Assembly (NCBI GenBank): GCA_900544615.1
Contig: UQVS01000020.1
Location: 1-48,460 of the forward strand
Direction of reading: 5' to 3'
DNA length: 48,460 nt
Source of the DNA: an uncultured Oscillibacter sp.
GTDB taxonomy: Bacteria; Bacillota; Clostridia; Oscillospirales; Oscillospiraceae
Made by a program: the position numbers and the translations under genes. Under the pieces are notes generated by a model that made no database searches, was not told where the DNA came from, and saw only the letters and a program-made list of their open reading frames with translations. Of this stretch, positions 24,108-32,865 are shown in pieces. The first letter of the stretch is position 1. Each line of letters opens with the position of its first letter.

Positions 24108-24146
24108 TTTCAATGCTTTGCGGCGATCGATTAGTACATGCCGCCC
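24108..24146. repeat. Left attachment site (attL)
   Basis: It shares TTTCAA.GCTTTGCGGCG and TTAGTACATGCCGCCC with the right copy and differs only in the 4-5 bp between them (ATCGA against TCTC) and one earlier base. The second block encodes the groEL end MYK-stop region on the minus strand. Confidence 0.85.
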
Positions 24147-24278
24147 TTCAAAACCGCAACTTTTTGAAGCAAAACGAATATAACGGAAAATGCAGATTTT
24201 CATAGAGTTATCAAGGCTTTGAACCCGTTTTTGACGCTTCCTTGATTTTGATGAAATTCACACATTTCTATGCAAATC

Positions 24279-24320
24279 TACGCCACTTGACAGGGAATTG
24301 GCGTAAGTTGTGGCGTAAGC
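24279..24320. promoter_or_regulatory. Left arm-type integrase sites
   Basis: GGCGTAAGT (24300-24308), GGCGTAAGC (24312-24320) and an inverted GGCGTA (24279-24284) lie between attL and the integrase. The same unit recurs at the right end, as expected for arm sites of a Tn916-like integrase N-terminal domain. Confidence 0.6.
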
Positions 24321-24343
24321 CAACCAACTTCGTACAATGAAAA

Positions 24344-25498
24344 TTACAGGCTGCTGGCGATCTGTTCAAAGGCTCTCTCGACGGAATCAAAGCTGCTGTG
24401 CGTGTAGACGTCCAGCGTCACGCTGGCGTTGGAATGTCCCATCAGATATTGCAGGCTTTTCACATCAAGTCCTGCCTGCTGAACGTTGGTGCAGAAGGTA
24501 TGCCGCAGCACATGGGGCGTGATCCGAGGGACAGGCTTGCCGTATGCCTTTTCAAATCGCGCTTGCAGACCCCGCATATAGTTCTCCAAGTGCATCGCGA
24601 CCTTCGGCATCCCGGACTTGTCCAGAAAGAGAAAACCGCTGTGACCGTCCACCAGCAATTCCACCTTCGGGGCGGTTCTGGCTTTCACCACCCGCATCAG
24701 CGCCATGTAAACCGCGTCCGTCATGGGGACGTTTCGGATGCCGCTTTTGGTTTTGGGCGGCGTGACGAAATAGGGCTTCTCCGCCGTCCGGCATAGCTGC
24801 CGCCGAACGTGAATACAGCGTCGGTCGAAGTCAATATCTGCCCGTGTCAGACCGTACAGCTCGCTCACACGCAAGCCGGTTCCCAGCAGGATCACAATGT
24901 CATCATAGTAATTCCCGCCGCAGTCCTGCACGAATTGCAGATACTTCTCCTGCTGCTCCTTGGTCAGCGCATCGCGTACATAGGCATCCTTCGGCACCAC
25001 ATCAGACAGCTTGAACTTGAACGGGTTCTTGCGGATGATGTCATCATCCACCGCCATTTCAAATGCCGGTCTGACAACGCTTTGCAGCACACCGATGGTG
25101 TTTTGCTTGATGCCGCTGTCGTGCAGAAACACGAACCAGCCCTTTGCGTCGGAGAGCTTTACGGTTTTGATCGGCTTCTGTCCGAATGGGTCGGCGTGAA
25201 TCCGTTTGACCGCAGAGCCATAAGACCGCAGCGAATTTTGCTTCAAGCCCCGTTTTAGATTCATGTAGCGATCAACCAGCTCCGCCACGGTCATTTCTCC
25301 CGCAGCATAGTCGATGCCGTCCGCCATGTCGCGCCGCAGCTCGTCCTCTTTCTTCCGCAGCTCTGTCAGGGATTTGGCGTAAATACAACGCCGTTTCTTG
25401 TGTATATCGGTATAACGATAGTCATAAGTGCCGTTTACTCTTTGGCTTTCGCCGTCCTTCAAAACACGACCTTTGCTATCTTTGCGCTTTTCAGACAA
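24344..25498 (-). CDS. int: Tyrosine integrase, Tn916 type
   Basis: The protein has 384 residues with a TTG start at 25498 behind AAAGGAG. The N-terminus (GTYDYRYTDIHKKRRCIYAKSL) is the arm-binding domain, and 70-170 is the core-binding helical domain. The catalytic domain is complete: Arg in GTGLRVSEL, Lys in KTKSGIRNVPM, HVLRHTF, His in LMGHSNASVTLDVYTH and Tyr in that last motif. It would catalyse integration at and excision from the groEL 3' end. It lies 200 bp from attL and next to the excisionase. Confidence 0.95.
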   Translation of the reverse strand: MSEKRKDSKGRVLKDGESQRVNGTYDYRYTDIHKKRRCIYAKSLTELRKKEDELRRDMADGIDYAAGEMTVAELVDRYMNLKRGLKQNSLRSYGSAVKRIHADPFGQKPIKTVKLSDAKGWFVFLHDSGIKQNTIGVLQSVVRPAFEMAVDDDIIRKNPFKFKLSDVVPKDAYVRDALTKEQQEKYLQFVQDCGGNYYDDIVILLGTGLRVSELYGLTRADIDFDRRCIHVRRQLCRTAEKPYFVTPPKTKSGIRNVPMTDAVYMALMRVVKARTAPKVELLVDGHSGFLFLDKSGMPKVAMHLENYMRGLQARFEKAYGKPVPRITPHVLRHTFCTNVQQAGLDVKSLQYLMGHSNASVTLDVYTHSSFDSVERAFEQIASSL

Positions 25499-25642
25499 TT
25501 CAGAAACTCCTTTCCGTGAAAAGCGCTATTATAGGGATTGATACAAGTATATCATACCGAATATGCGATTTCCACTGATATTGAACAGGAACAGACAACT
25601 TTTTCAAAGTGTCGCTGTGTCATAGATTTTCACATCACTTCT

Positions 25643-25837
25643 TCAAATAGAATACGCCTGCTCGATGAACTGATCGAACAGGCGGCGTTTAATCAGGCGC
25701 TTGTTGCCCACCCAGAGGACGAATTTGCAGCGGTCCTCGTTGGTGATCTCGCGCAGTTTGTTGATACCAATGCCAGAGTAAGCCGCAGCCTCCTCCAAGC
25801 TCAGATTGCTCTTTTCCCAAATCGGGATTTCCTTCAT
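25643..25837 (-). CDS. xis: Excisionase (Xis, Tn916 type)
   Basis: The protein has 64 residues; the start follows AAGGAGG by 11 nt. The sequence WEKSNLSLEEAAAYSGIGI begins a winged-helix fold, and the end KRRLFDQFIEQAYSI is typical of Tn916 Xis-like proteins. It should bend DNA near the att sites and direct the integrase toward excision. It lies upstream of int in the same direction, with 144 bp between them. Confidence 0.88.
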   Translation of the reverse strand: MKEIPIWEKSNLSLEEAAAYSGIGINKLREITNEDRCKFVLWVGNKRLIKRRLFDQFIEQAYSI

Positions 25838-26075
25838 AGGCAGTTTACCCTCCTTATAAAATAGCCAGACAGGGCGAGGCGGCAACGCAGTCCGGCAACG
25901 GACTTCCAAAAACCTCGAAACAAACCCGGTCTGACGGTTAATTTACGGTTTTCCTTTTCTTCTATTTTTCTGTTGCTTTGGTTGTCAAAGGTAGAAAAAC
26001 CTGACAGGACAAGGATTTCTCCGGCAACCAGCCCGGCAACGGGATAGCAGCAGGCTTTGCAACAAACCGTACCTT

Positions 26076-27473
26076 TCAGAACGGCATCTCGATCTGCTCT
26101 GTAATCTCTACAAAGCCGTCCGGGATTTTTGCGGCTGAGTTGCCGCTGCCGGTTGCAGCTCTTTCGCGCTCCCAGCCCTTTTGCCTGCCGTATCCGGCAA
26201 AGCTGCGGGGATTGGAGAAATACGTCCAGCCGGTCACGCACTGGTTCATAATTTCGTTGATCTCCCGGATCTCCCATTGCTTCGGCTCATCAAAGGCGTG
26301 GTTCAGCGCCTCCTTGTAAAGCTGCTTGGAACAGACAGTATCGCCCGCATAGCTGTCCAGAAACGCCTGAATCATGCCTGCCTTGGTGTCCTCCGGCATG
26401 AAGTCCTTCTGATGTTCTTTGAGATAGCGCACCATTTCCGGGCTGAACGTCAGCTTCCAGCTGCCTGCCCGATAGATGGTCATTGCCTCCGCCCATACCT
26501 GCTGCAAATAGGCTCTGGATGCGGCTTCATCCTCCAAAATATGAACCTCCGCCTGCTCCGGGCAGACCTGTACCGGCAAAAAGCGACGATTGCCGGAACG
26601 GTCGAGAGGCAGGAAGTCCATTGCGTTGGATGTACCGCCGAACACGCATTGCCGCAATCGGTCTGCCGGGTGGGTTTCATACGGAATTTTATAGACTTCC
26701 TTCTGGCGGCTCAGAAACGACTTGATTTCCTCAATACTCTTGGCATTGGCGGTGGCGATCATTTCAGACATCTCGATGATCCAGTGCCCTTGCAGCTTGC
26801 GGTACACATTTTCATCGTCCAGCTTCCGCAGATCGTCGGAAAACCACTCATCCTTGCCTGCCAGTAGGCGAAAGAAGGTGGACTTTCCTGCGCCCTGACC
26901 GCCCACCAGACAGAGCATAACCTCAAATTTGCAGCCGGGATGAAATGCCCGATGAATCGCACCCAGCAGGAACAGCCGCAGCGCCTGAAAGGTGTACTCG
27001 TCTGCTTCCGCGCCGAGAAAGTGGTGCAGACAGTAGCGGATACGTTCTGTTCCGTCCCATGCAAGACTGTTCAGATAGTCCCGGACCGGGTGATAGCTGT
27101 TCTGATGGGCAGCGAGATCGGCGGCATCTATGATTTTCTTCTCACTTGTCAGGTCGTAATTCTCTTCCAGATACAGCCGGATGTACTTCATATCCGTGTC
27201 GGTCATGGAGGTGCCGGGGCTTCGGTCGTAGCCGATGGGCTTCACAATGTCGGTGCGGTCGGTCAGCAGATTGTAGGCGATCGCGCCGGAGAGCAGCGGA
27301 TCATGCTGAAATACCATCAGGCAGTTCTTGATACTGTTGCGGACACCACCTTTTTCCGTGGTGTCCAGCATGGCTTTTACTTCTTCAACGCTCATCGGCG
27401 GTGCCATACTGCCTGCCTGCATTTTGAGCTGCTGCTTCATCTGCGGCGGCAAGCTCTGCCATTCGCTGCTCAA
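26076..27473 (-). CDS. Virulence-associated E (VapE) family helicase-like ATPase
   Basis: The protein has 465 residues with a probable TTG start at 27473 behind GAGG, overlapping the primase gene by 89 bp. A later ATG at residue 18 or 23 is possible. Walker A is GGQGAGKST near 190, and the acidic Walker B-like segment is HWIIEMSEM. The block FGGTSNAMDFLPLDRSGNRRFLPV is a VapE hallmark. With the adjacent CHC2 primase it probably forms a replication module of the excised element. Confidence 0.88.
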   Translation of the reverse strand: MSSEWQSLPPQMKQQLKMQAGSMAPPMSVEEVKAMLDTTEKGGVRNSIKNCLMVFQHDPLLSGAIAYNLLTDRTDIVKPIGYDRSPGTSMTDTDMKYIRLYLEENYDLTSEKKIIDAADLAAHQNSYHPVRDYLNSLAWDGTERIRYCLHHFLGAEADEYTFQALRLFLLGAIHRAFHPGCKFEVMLCLVGGQGAGKSTFFRLLAGKDEWFSDDLRKLDDENVYRKLQGHWIIEMSEMIATANAKSIEEIKSFLSRQKEVYKIPYETHPADRLRQCVFGGTSNAMDFLPLDRSGNRRFLPVQVCPEQAEVHILEDEAASRAYLQQVWAEAMTIYRAGSWKLTFSPEMVRYLKEHQKDFMPEDTKAGMIQAFLDSYAGDTVCSKQLYKEALNHAFDEPKQWEIREINEIMNQCVTGWTYFSNPRSFAGYGRQKGWERERAATGSGNSAAKIPDGFVEITEQIEMPF

Positions 27474-28017
27474 GTTTCCTCACTTCCTCTCCATATTCGA
27501 TCACAACGGATGCCCGCGCATGTATATCCCCGCACAACAACTCATCCAACAGATATTCAATCAGCGAAATTCTCTGTAACGCTTCCACAAAGCGCGGATC
27601 AAAGCCATCCTCCGGCGTTTGCGGGGTATCCTCCTTCCAGCGGCATAACAGCCGGTAATAGTCCAACAGCACACGGAAGCAGTAGCGTTCCATGTGCGGA
27701 TAATTCTGTTCGTCGGTATTTTGTTGTCGCGGCTTGCTCATTTTGCCCGTGCCATCCTCATACGGAATAGCAAAATCCTGTGCCAGCAGAATTGCAGCTT
27801 CCTTGCTGCCGATCCCGCGAAGCCGGGAAACGAAGTCGATCACGTCCCCGGTAACACCGCAGCCGAAGCAGTAATACCGGCGATCCAGCTTCATGCTGGG
27901 CGTACTGTCATCATGGAACGGGCAGCGGCACATTCCGTTTCGCTCCACCCGGATGCCGTATCGCTCCGCAGCCTGCCGGGTGGTCACAGACTGCTTGACG
28001 GCTTCAAAGATACTCAA
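27385..28017 (-). CDS. CHC2 zinc-finger DNA primase-like protein
   Basis: The protein has 210 residues. The N-terminal zinc motif is CRCPFHDDSTPSMKL with YCFGCGVTGDVIDF, ligands Cys, His, Cys, Cys. The catalytic TOPRIM domain of DnaG is absent; the C-terminal part is a charged helical region. Such short CHC2 proteins accompany VapE ATPases on mobile elements. It lies 15 bp after the relaxase gene and overlaps vapE. Confidence 0.88.
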   Translation of the reverse strand: MSIFEAVKQSVTTRQAAERYGIRVERNGMCRCPFHDDSTPSMKLDRRYYCFGCGVTGDVIDFVSRLRGIGSKEAAILLAQDFAIPYEDGTGKMSKPRQQNTDEQNYPHMERYCFRVLLDYYRLLCRWKEDTPQTPEDGFDPRFVEALQRISLIEYLLDELLCGDIHARASVVIEYGEEVRKLEQRMAELAAADEAAAQNAGRQYGTADER

Positions 28018-28032
28018 TAGGCAACGCCCTCC

Positions 28033-29508
28033 TTAGTGTTCGATTTCCTGCTTTTTCTGCCGCAGCTCGGTGTTCTGGCGTTCCTGTTCATGCTGCCCCT
28101 CGTAGATGTTGTAGTGAATCGCCCAGAGCTTTTTCGCGTCGGCATGGAGCGGCGAAAGCTCTGACTGAATGTCCCTGTATTCCTGCTCCAACTGCGCCCG
28201 TTCTTTGCGCCATGCGGTGATGGGCAGCTTGCCATCTTTGAAATACGGTTTCAGCTTGCGCTCTGCCATGTAGAACGTCCGCAACTCGTTATCGTGTTCG
28301 GATTCGTATTTCTGCCTGGATTTCTCAAATCGGATGGATTTCAGCTTGTCCGCAGCGGGCTTGCCGGACTTGTAGTAGTCCACCATCCGCAGCAGTTCGT
28401 CCACTTCTTTGATACGGGCTTGCTTTGACGATGCCGACTTTTTCAACGTGTCGATTTTGTCCTGCATGGCGTGAAGCGTAGTTTCCAGATCGTCCACGGT
28501 GTAAAGTTTTTTAGATTGCAGAAAGCTGAACGCCTCGGCATAACGCTGCAAATTTGCGTTCTTTGCCTTATTGCTGTACGCACCCTTGTTGCGATTGGCG
28601 CAATGCAGCGCCAGCAGGTCGTTCAGCGTGGGCGGCTGGGGCTTGGCAAGCTCGGCTTTTACGTTCTTCAGCCAGCCGATCAGCGCGGCGATTTTTTCTT
28701 TCGTCGCCCGCAGCAGCGCGTTGGTTTTCCGAATGAAACGGTTGAGATCGCCCTTGTCGGTGCGGATGCCCTTTGCCTCCATTGCCCGAACGGTGGGACC
28801 CTCGTGCTGGGTGGGAATCTGCTCTACCCCCTGACGGGCAAAGCTGCGGTGGTCAATGCGACAGTCTAAGCCTTTTTCGGCAAACTTGGCGTTACACAGG
28901 TCAGCCCATGCCTGCCGCCATGCTTCCAGCGTTTCGGGCTTTCCCCAATCTGTCGTGGGAACGGCGTTGAACACATAATTGCCTGCCTCGTCCAGAACAC
29001 GCTCGCCGTGTTCGTCCAGCACATATTCCCGCCGCTGTTTGTTTCCCCACCTACCGTCCGGCTCTATGGGGCGAATCGGACACATGACGTGAAAATGCGG
29101 ATTAGAAATGCCACCGTTCTCCTTGTCCGGCTGATGCACGGCGAAGTCCGCCACCATGCCCCGGTTCACGAAATTGTCCAATAAGAATTGCCTTGCAAGA
29201 TCGATGTTCTCCTGCATGGAAAACTCGTTCTGCAAGGCAATGTCAAAGCTATATGCAAGCTGGGCTTTCTTTCCGCGCTCGGCTTTCTCCACGGCATTCC
29301 AGAGCGTTTCACGGTCTGCATACTCTGGCGGCGCGTGAGATGGCAGCAGGATTTCAGAACAGACCACACCGCCTTTGCGGGTATAGTCGCTGATCTCGCC
29401 GTAATACTCACTGTGCAGCTTTTCCCCGGCACGGTAGGCGGCAGCAGCCACGGCAGATTGCCCCGCGCTGCGCTTGATCTGCGTCACATGAAAATGAAAC
29501 AGTGCGAT
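28033..29508 (-). CDS. mobL: MobA/MobL-family relaxase with a probable AUC start
   Basis: The protein has 491 residues if started at ATC 29508. Relatives begin MA-FHFHVTQIKRSAGQS; here the frame reads ATC-GCA-CTG-TTT-CAT-TTT-CAT-GTG, with AGGAGG 9 nt before the ATC. The next start, GTG 29487, would remove the HFH part of the conserved motif. Later motifs are intact: the His motif near NPHFHVMCPIRP (metal-binding HxH) and the Arg/Lys-rich coiled C-terminal half. It nicks oriT and leads the strand in conjugal mobilization. Its start is two bases after the DUF3847 stop. Confidence 0.88.
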   Translation of the reverse strand: MALFHFHVTQIKRSAGQSAVAAAAYRAGEKLHSEYYGEISDYTRKGGVVCSEILLPSHAPPEYADRETLWNAVEKAERGKKAQLAYSFDIALQNEFSMQENIDLARQFLLDNFVNRGMVADFAVHQPDKENGGISNPHFHVMCPIRPIEPDGRWGNKQRREYVLDEHGERVLDEAGNYVFNAVPTTDWGKPETLEAWRQAWADLCNAKFAEKGLDCRIDHRSFARQGVEQIPTQHEGPTVRAMEAKGIRTDKGDLNRFIRKTNALLRATKEKIAALIGWLKNVKAELAKPQPPTLNDLLALHCANRNKGAYSNKAKNANLQRYAEAFSFLQSKKLYTVDDLETTLHAMQDKIDTLKKSASSKQARIKEVDELLRMVDYYKSGKPAADKLKSIRFEKSRQKYESEHDNELRTFYMAERKLKPYFKDGKLPITAWRKERAQLEQEYRDIQSELSPLHADAKKLWAIHYNIYEGQHEQERQNTELRQKKQEIEH

Positions 29509-29510
29509 GG

Positions 29511-29810
29511 TCAGTTACCTCCTGCATGGCTGCTGACAGTTTCCGTGAGCAGTCTTTGTACGTCCGGCAACACAAAAACCTGTTCTGCAAAAGCGTAAAA
29601 CTCGGTTTCGCTCAAATCCTTTGTCCGCGGTGCAACGCTCTCAATGGCAGCACCACGGGTGATAAGCCGGTGCGCCCGCTTGCGCCGTTCTCCTTTTTCA
29701 TAGTAGGCGGCTCGGTTTTCAAGGCGCTGAATTTTGTGCTGTTCCTGCGCAAGCTGCCGCTCCACCTTTTCTTTCTCGGCTTGCAGCTTTTCGATTTCTT
29801 TTTCGTGCAT
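29511..29810 (-). CDS. DUF3847 family protein
   Basis: The protein has 99 residues; the ATG follows GGGAGG. A coiled-coil N-terminus (EKEIEKLQAEKEKVERQLAQE) is followed by KRAHRLITRGAAIE and LSETEFYAFAEQVF, which I recognise as DUF3847. The family nearly always precedes a MobA/MobL relaxase in Firmicute elements and is probably an accessory relaxosome protein. Its stop codon is coupled to the relaxase start. Confidence 0.88.
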   Translation of the reverse strand: MHEKEIEKLQAEKEKVERQLAQEQHKIQRLENRAAYYEKGERRKRAHRLITRGAAIESVAPRTKDLSETEFYAFAEQVFVLPDVQRLLTETVSSHAGGN

Positions 29811-29843
29811 AATCTCAACCTCCCGACTGATATAAAAATGGAT

Positions 29844-29878
29844 AGAAAAAGACCGCCTACGTTTTCGGTAGACGGTCT
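29844..29878 (-). terminator. Terminator-like hairpin upstream of DUF3847-relaxase
   Basis: Stem GACCG-C-CTAC / GTAG-A-CGGTC with a 7-nt loop, followed on the minus strand by TTTTTC. It lies 34 bp before the DUF3847 start codon with no promoter seen between, so it may be an attenuator as well as a terminator. Confidence 0.65.
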
Positions 29879-29919
29879 AACTTACGGTATGGGATTTTCA
29901 GACTTTGCGGTGGGAATGG

Positions 29920-30120
29920 TCTGCGCCAGCAGGCTGTTTCCGCAGCAAAGTGCGCTGGGATAGACGCGCAAGCGTCGCAAGGGGTGCAGCCCCTTGTTCG
30001 GAACAAAGTGACGCAAAACAGCCCGGCCATTCAAATGTCCGGGCTGTTTGTTTCCGCAGGACGCACGATACAGGGGCTGCCCTGTATAGAAGTGCGCCCT
30101 TTGTTCCAAAGGGATTATTT
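29920..30120. other. Candidate oriT region
   Basis: About 200 bp rich in short inverted repeats: GACGC-GCAA-GCGTC, AAGGGG-TGCAG-CCCCTT, CAGCCCGG/CCGGGCTG, and a TTTGTTCCAAAGGG stretch. There are also two imperfect direct copies of GCTGTTT-CCGCAG. It lies directly upstream of the DUF3847-relaxase genes, the usual place for oriT. The nick site is not identified. Confidence 0.5.
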
Positions 30121-30147
30121 TATGTCAATCGCTCCGTTTATTTGTTC

Positions 30148-31686
30148 TCACTTAATCATTTCAACGCCTTCATTTGTTGGGTAGAATTGAAGCGCATCTT
30201 GGACTGTCATAAACGCTCCGGCATCATTCCAGCTATTTGTCATTCGTTTTTCCATTGCTGTCATTGCAGGATATTGGAGCCAGCTTCGTTGATGAGTGTA
30301 ATTGACCCAACTGCTGATGATATAGCCATCCTGCATCTCCGCAATGGGATAAGCAACATAGCCACGATAATTTTCACCTTGCCTTGGCATAGAAAAAGTG
30401 GCAAAAACATCGGTACTTGTTTGCTCTCCCCAGAAAATGCTGTTGGATGTAAAAGTTTGATTGTCAAGAGAATAATAAGGGGCGGCGAAGGTTTCCCCAC
30501 CCTTGTCATACAGCACACGTCCAGTTACTTCACCGTTAGAAGCCCATCCATCTGAAATATCTCGATATACGGGCCAAAGCTGAATCGACTCTGTGCCGTA
30601 AAATCCAGGATCGGTAGTCCAAAGGAAATGATGGAAAATGATCCATCTTTCTCGTTCGCCAGGTATTTGCACTCCAACGCCGGTAATGCGTAACTCTTTT
30701 ACATCATAGACAGTCTTTTGCTCAATATGGCGTTTCTCTCCATTACTATACTCTGTAGTTACCGTTCTGCCGTCATTCACTGGTTCGTCCGTGATGTCAA
30801 CGACAACCTGTAAAGCACCATCACAAGCTGCAATGTCTTCTGGCGTGAGATCGTTCAAAACATATTCTGGGAAGCCAAGTTCCGTGAGATGGCTCTTGAT
30901 TACCTCTACTTCAGTATGTTCTGACGAATCCACTGTACTCCAGGCCATCGGATAACTGCCACCGAAAATATAGCCAAAAGCACAGCCGATGATAAGCACT
31001 GAAAGGAGAACGAGCACGATACATCTGTCTGTTACCTTAATAGATACGGTTTGAATTGAATACCCAGCTTCATCAAGTTCTTTTGAGAGCATATAGATAT
31101 TACGGATGATGAAGATGTATCCAATAACCATTGCCCCAGCAATTACCAGTCCATTATACTGAATAACAGCCAGAACGCACATGAGTGCATACCAGATAAT
31201 CAGTGCAACGGCACCTCCCGCTCGCGGAGGAAGATTTACTTTTCTCTGCACAGCTCTGAGTCCACGCCAGAGACAAAAGAACTCGACGAGCAGAAGCAAA
31301 AGGTTTGCAACGGTTAGCACCGATGTGACTTGGGGAGTAAAAATTGTGCTTTGGATAATGGTCGTATTTAGAATCAGCATCGGGAAAAAGTATGCCGCTC
31401 GGATTACTGTTATAATAAAGCAATTTCTAAACCATTTGTTTTCACGCCATAGAGAACGAAACCCTACTAGTGACAGCACCATTCCAACGGCAGGAAGAAT
31501 ATAATTTAGGCACCAAAAGTTCAGCGTGATAGCGCAAAGTGCCATGCCAATGAGTACACAGCTCATTGCTTTTCTCCATGGTGTTACATCTTCAACAACA
31601 TCATCAGGGGGAAAATCTAAAACGCTTTTTTCAAGCATTGTCTCAAAATCTCTTTCGTTCATGGATTCCCATTCATGATTACTCAT
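30148..31686 (-). CDS. Multi-span membrane protein, putative anti-sigma factor
   Basis: The protein has 512 residues; ATG 31686 follows GGAGG and overlaps the sigma-factor stop by 8 bp. The first 45 residues are cytosolic and acidic (NERDFETMLEKSVLDFPPDD), as in anti-sigma domains. About seven hydrophobic segments follow up to about residue 245. The last 260 residues form a hydrophilic domain predicted to face outside, rich in Tyr and Trp (for example WIIFHHFLW). The tight coupling to an ECF sigma gene suggests it senses an extracellular signal and releases the sigma factor. I recognise no named family. Confidence 0.65.
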   Translation of the reverse strand: MSNHEWESMNERDFETMLEKSVLDFPPDDVVEDVTPWRKAMSCVLIGMALCAITLNFWCLNYILPAVGMVLSLVGFRSLWRENKWFRNCFIITVIRAAYFFPMLILNTTIIQSTIFTPQVTSVLTVANLLLLLVEFFCLWRGLRAVQRKVNLPPRAGGAVALIIWYALMCVLAVIQYNGLVIAGAMVIGYIFIIRNIYMLSKELDEAGYSIQTVSIKVTDRCIVLVLLSVLIIGCAFGYIFGGSYPMAWSTVDSSEHTEVEVIKSHLTELGFPEYVLNDLTPEDIAACDGALQVVVDITDEPVNDGRTVTTEYSNGEKRHIEQKTVYDVKELRITGVGVQIPGERERWIIFHHFLWTTDPGFYGTESIQLWPVYRDISDGWASNGEVTGRVLYDKGGETFAAPYYSLDNQTFTSNSIFWGEQTSTDVFATFSMPRQGENYRGYVAYPIAEMQDGYIISSWVNYTHQRSWLQYPAMTAMEKRMTNSWNDAGAFMTVQDALQFYPTNEGVEMIK

Positions 31687-32221
31687 GCACTTCACCTCCT
31701 AACATCTTGCGAAGCTGCTTTTTCAAGCGATACAGTTTTCCCTCGACCGCTCTTTCAGTCATCCCCAGCTCGGAAGCAATTTGGGCTGTTGATTGTAAGT
31801 AATAATATTTTCTATAAAACAGCATCCTGTCCTTGGGCGATAACTGGCGCAAAGCGTAATTAACCGCAGATTGCCGTTCTTTTTGTATAATCATTTCTTC
31901 AGGACTTGGCTCCGGTGATGGTGTATCGTCTGGAATTTCTTCAACGCTATTATGACGGTGAGTATCCCTCGTATAGTTCAGCGCAGCATTTCTGGTAATC
32001 GCCGTCAACCACGTCTTCCAACTTCCTCGTTCTTGGTTGAACTGTTCTATTTTTTTCCAGACACGCATTGCTACTTCTGAAAGGCAGTCCTCTTGATCCT
32101 GTGAATTTTGCAAAATAGGCGCAATAATGTATCTCATCAGTGGCCCATAGTGCAACAATAAGGCGTCCATGCCTTTTTCATTTCTTTGAAGCAGCAATTC
32201 GATAATATCCTGTTCTTGCAC
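31679..32221 (-). CDS. ECF-type RNA polymerase sigma factor
   Basis: The protein has 180 residues with a GTG start behind AGGAGG. Region 2 covers about 25-90, with the core-binding EDCLSEVAMRVWKKI and DNA-melting WLTAITRNAALNYTRD. Region 4 at about 125-175 has the helix-turn-helix STAQIASELGMTERAVEGKL. Region 3 is absent, as in ECF factors. A TATAAT lies 35-40 bp upstream (32256-32261) without a clear sigma-A -35. It is coupled to the membrane protein that follows. Its regulon is unknown. Confidence 0.88.
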   Translation of the reverse strand: MQEQDIIELLLQRNEKGMDALLLHYGPLMRYIIAPILQNSQDQEDCLSEVAMRVWKKIEQFNQERGSWKTWLTAITRNAALNYTRDTHRHNSVEEIPDDTPSPEPSPEEMIIQKERQSAVNYALRQLSPKDRMLFYRKYYYLQSTAQIASELGMTERAVEGKLYRLKKQLRKMLGGEVHE

Positions 32222-32291
32222 AGCATCGCCTCCTCTCGGATTTGTTTTCTATTTAATTATACACGAGTTGACAAGAAAACCCACAGATATT

Positions 32292-32600
32292 TCAATAACT
32301 TTTATGGGACCAATTTAACCCATTTAAAAACTGATTGTTTGCTCGTTCTTTTGCAAACTGCCGCCGTTCCTCGCTATACGGCGCAGTCAGCCGAAAACTT
32401 AACTGCCCTTTCTCGATCTCAAAGGTCAGCCCTCCTTGCTCATCATCGTCGGTCTGGCGGCAGCATTGCGGGTGCTTTGCCGCAAATGCTGTCAGCCGCT
32501 TTTTGAGATCGGTGTTGTGGGTCTGTACCTCAATGATGCGGCTATGCTCATCAAAATAAATCACGGTTGTCTTTTGCTTTTTGGTAAGCCCTGTTCTCAT
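32292..32600 (-). CDS. Conserved small protein of mobile elements, unknown
   Basis: The protein has 102 residues; the ATG follows AGGAGG by 4-5 nt. The N-terminal TVIYFDEHSRIIEVQTHNTDLKKRL and the Cys-containing middle (HPQCCRQTDDDEQGG) recall a small protein often seen on Clostridia conjugative elements. There is no catalytic motif or membrane segment. Function is unknown. Confidence 0.7.
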   Translation of the reverse strand: MRTGLTKKQKTTVIYFDEHSRIIEVQTHNTDLKKRLTAFAAKHPQCCRQTDDDEQGGLTFEIEKGQLSFRLTAPYSEERRQFAKERANNQFLNGLNWSHKSY

Positions 32601-32646
32601 AAAACCTCCTGCATAAAAAAAGCAGCAACTACCATTTCGGAAGTTG

Positions 32647-32865
32647 TTACCGCTTTTGCCACACGATGTCATACCCCAGCGCGTCCGCCAACTCTACCGC
32701 CTCGCCATAGCGGAGCGAACCGCGCTTGAGCTTGCCAGAGAGATTTGGAACGCTGCGGCTCCAGCCGTATTCATTGGAGAGGTAGTCCACTACCTCGGTC
32801 ATGGTTCTGCCGGTGCGGACAATGTAGGACTTGATCTCGTTGCGATAGGTTTCAGATTTTCTCAT
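32647..32865 (-). CDS. Small HTH-like phage/plasmid-type regulator
   Basis: The protein has 72 residues from ATG 32865, 11 nt after GGAGG; a TTG six bases earlier is possible. The sequence MTEVVDYLSNEYGWSRSVPNLSGKLKRGSLRYGEAVELADALGYDIVW looks like a lambda-repressor-like helix bundle. Close relatives are often misnamed as LLM-class oxidoreductases in databases, which its length rules out. It probably controls element genes. Confidence 0.7.
   Translation of the reverse strand: MRKSETYRNEIKSYIVRTGRTMTEVVDYLSNEYGWSRSVPNLSGKLKRGSLRYGEAVELADALGYDIVWQKR

Noticed and set aside
32647..32865. LLM-class oxidoreductase name for the 72-residue protein
   Set aside because: The database name is a known misassignment; the protein is far too short and looks like an HTH bundle.
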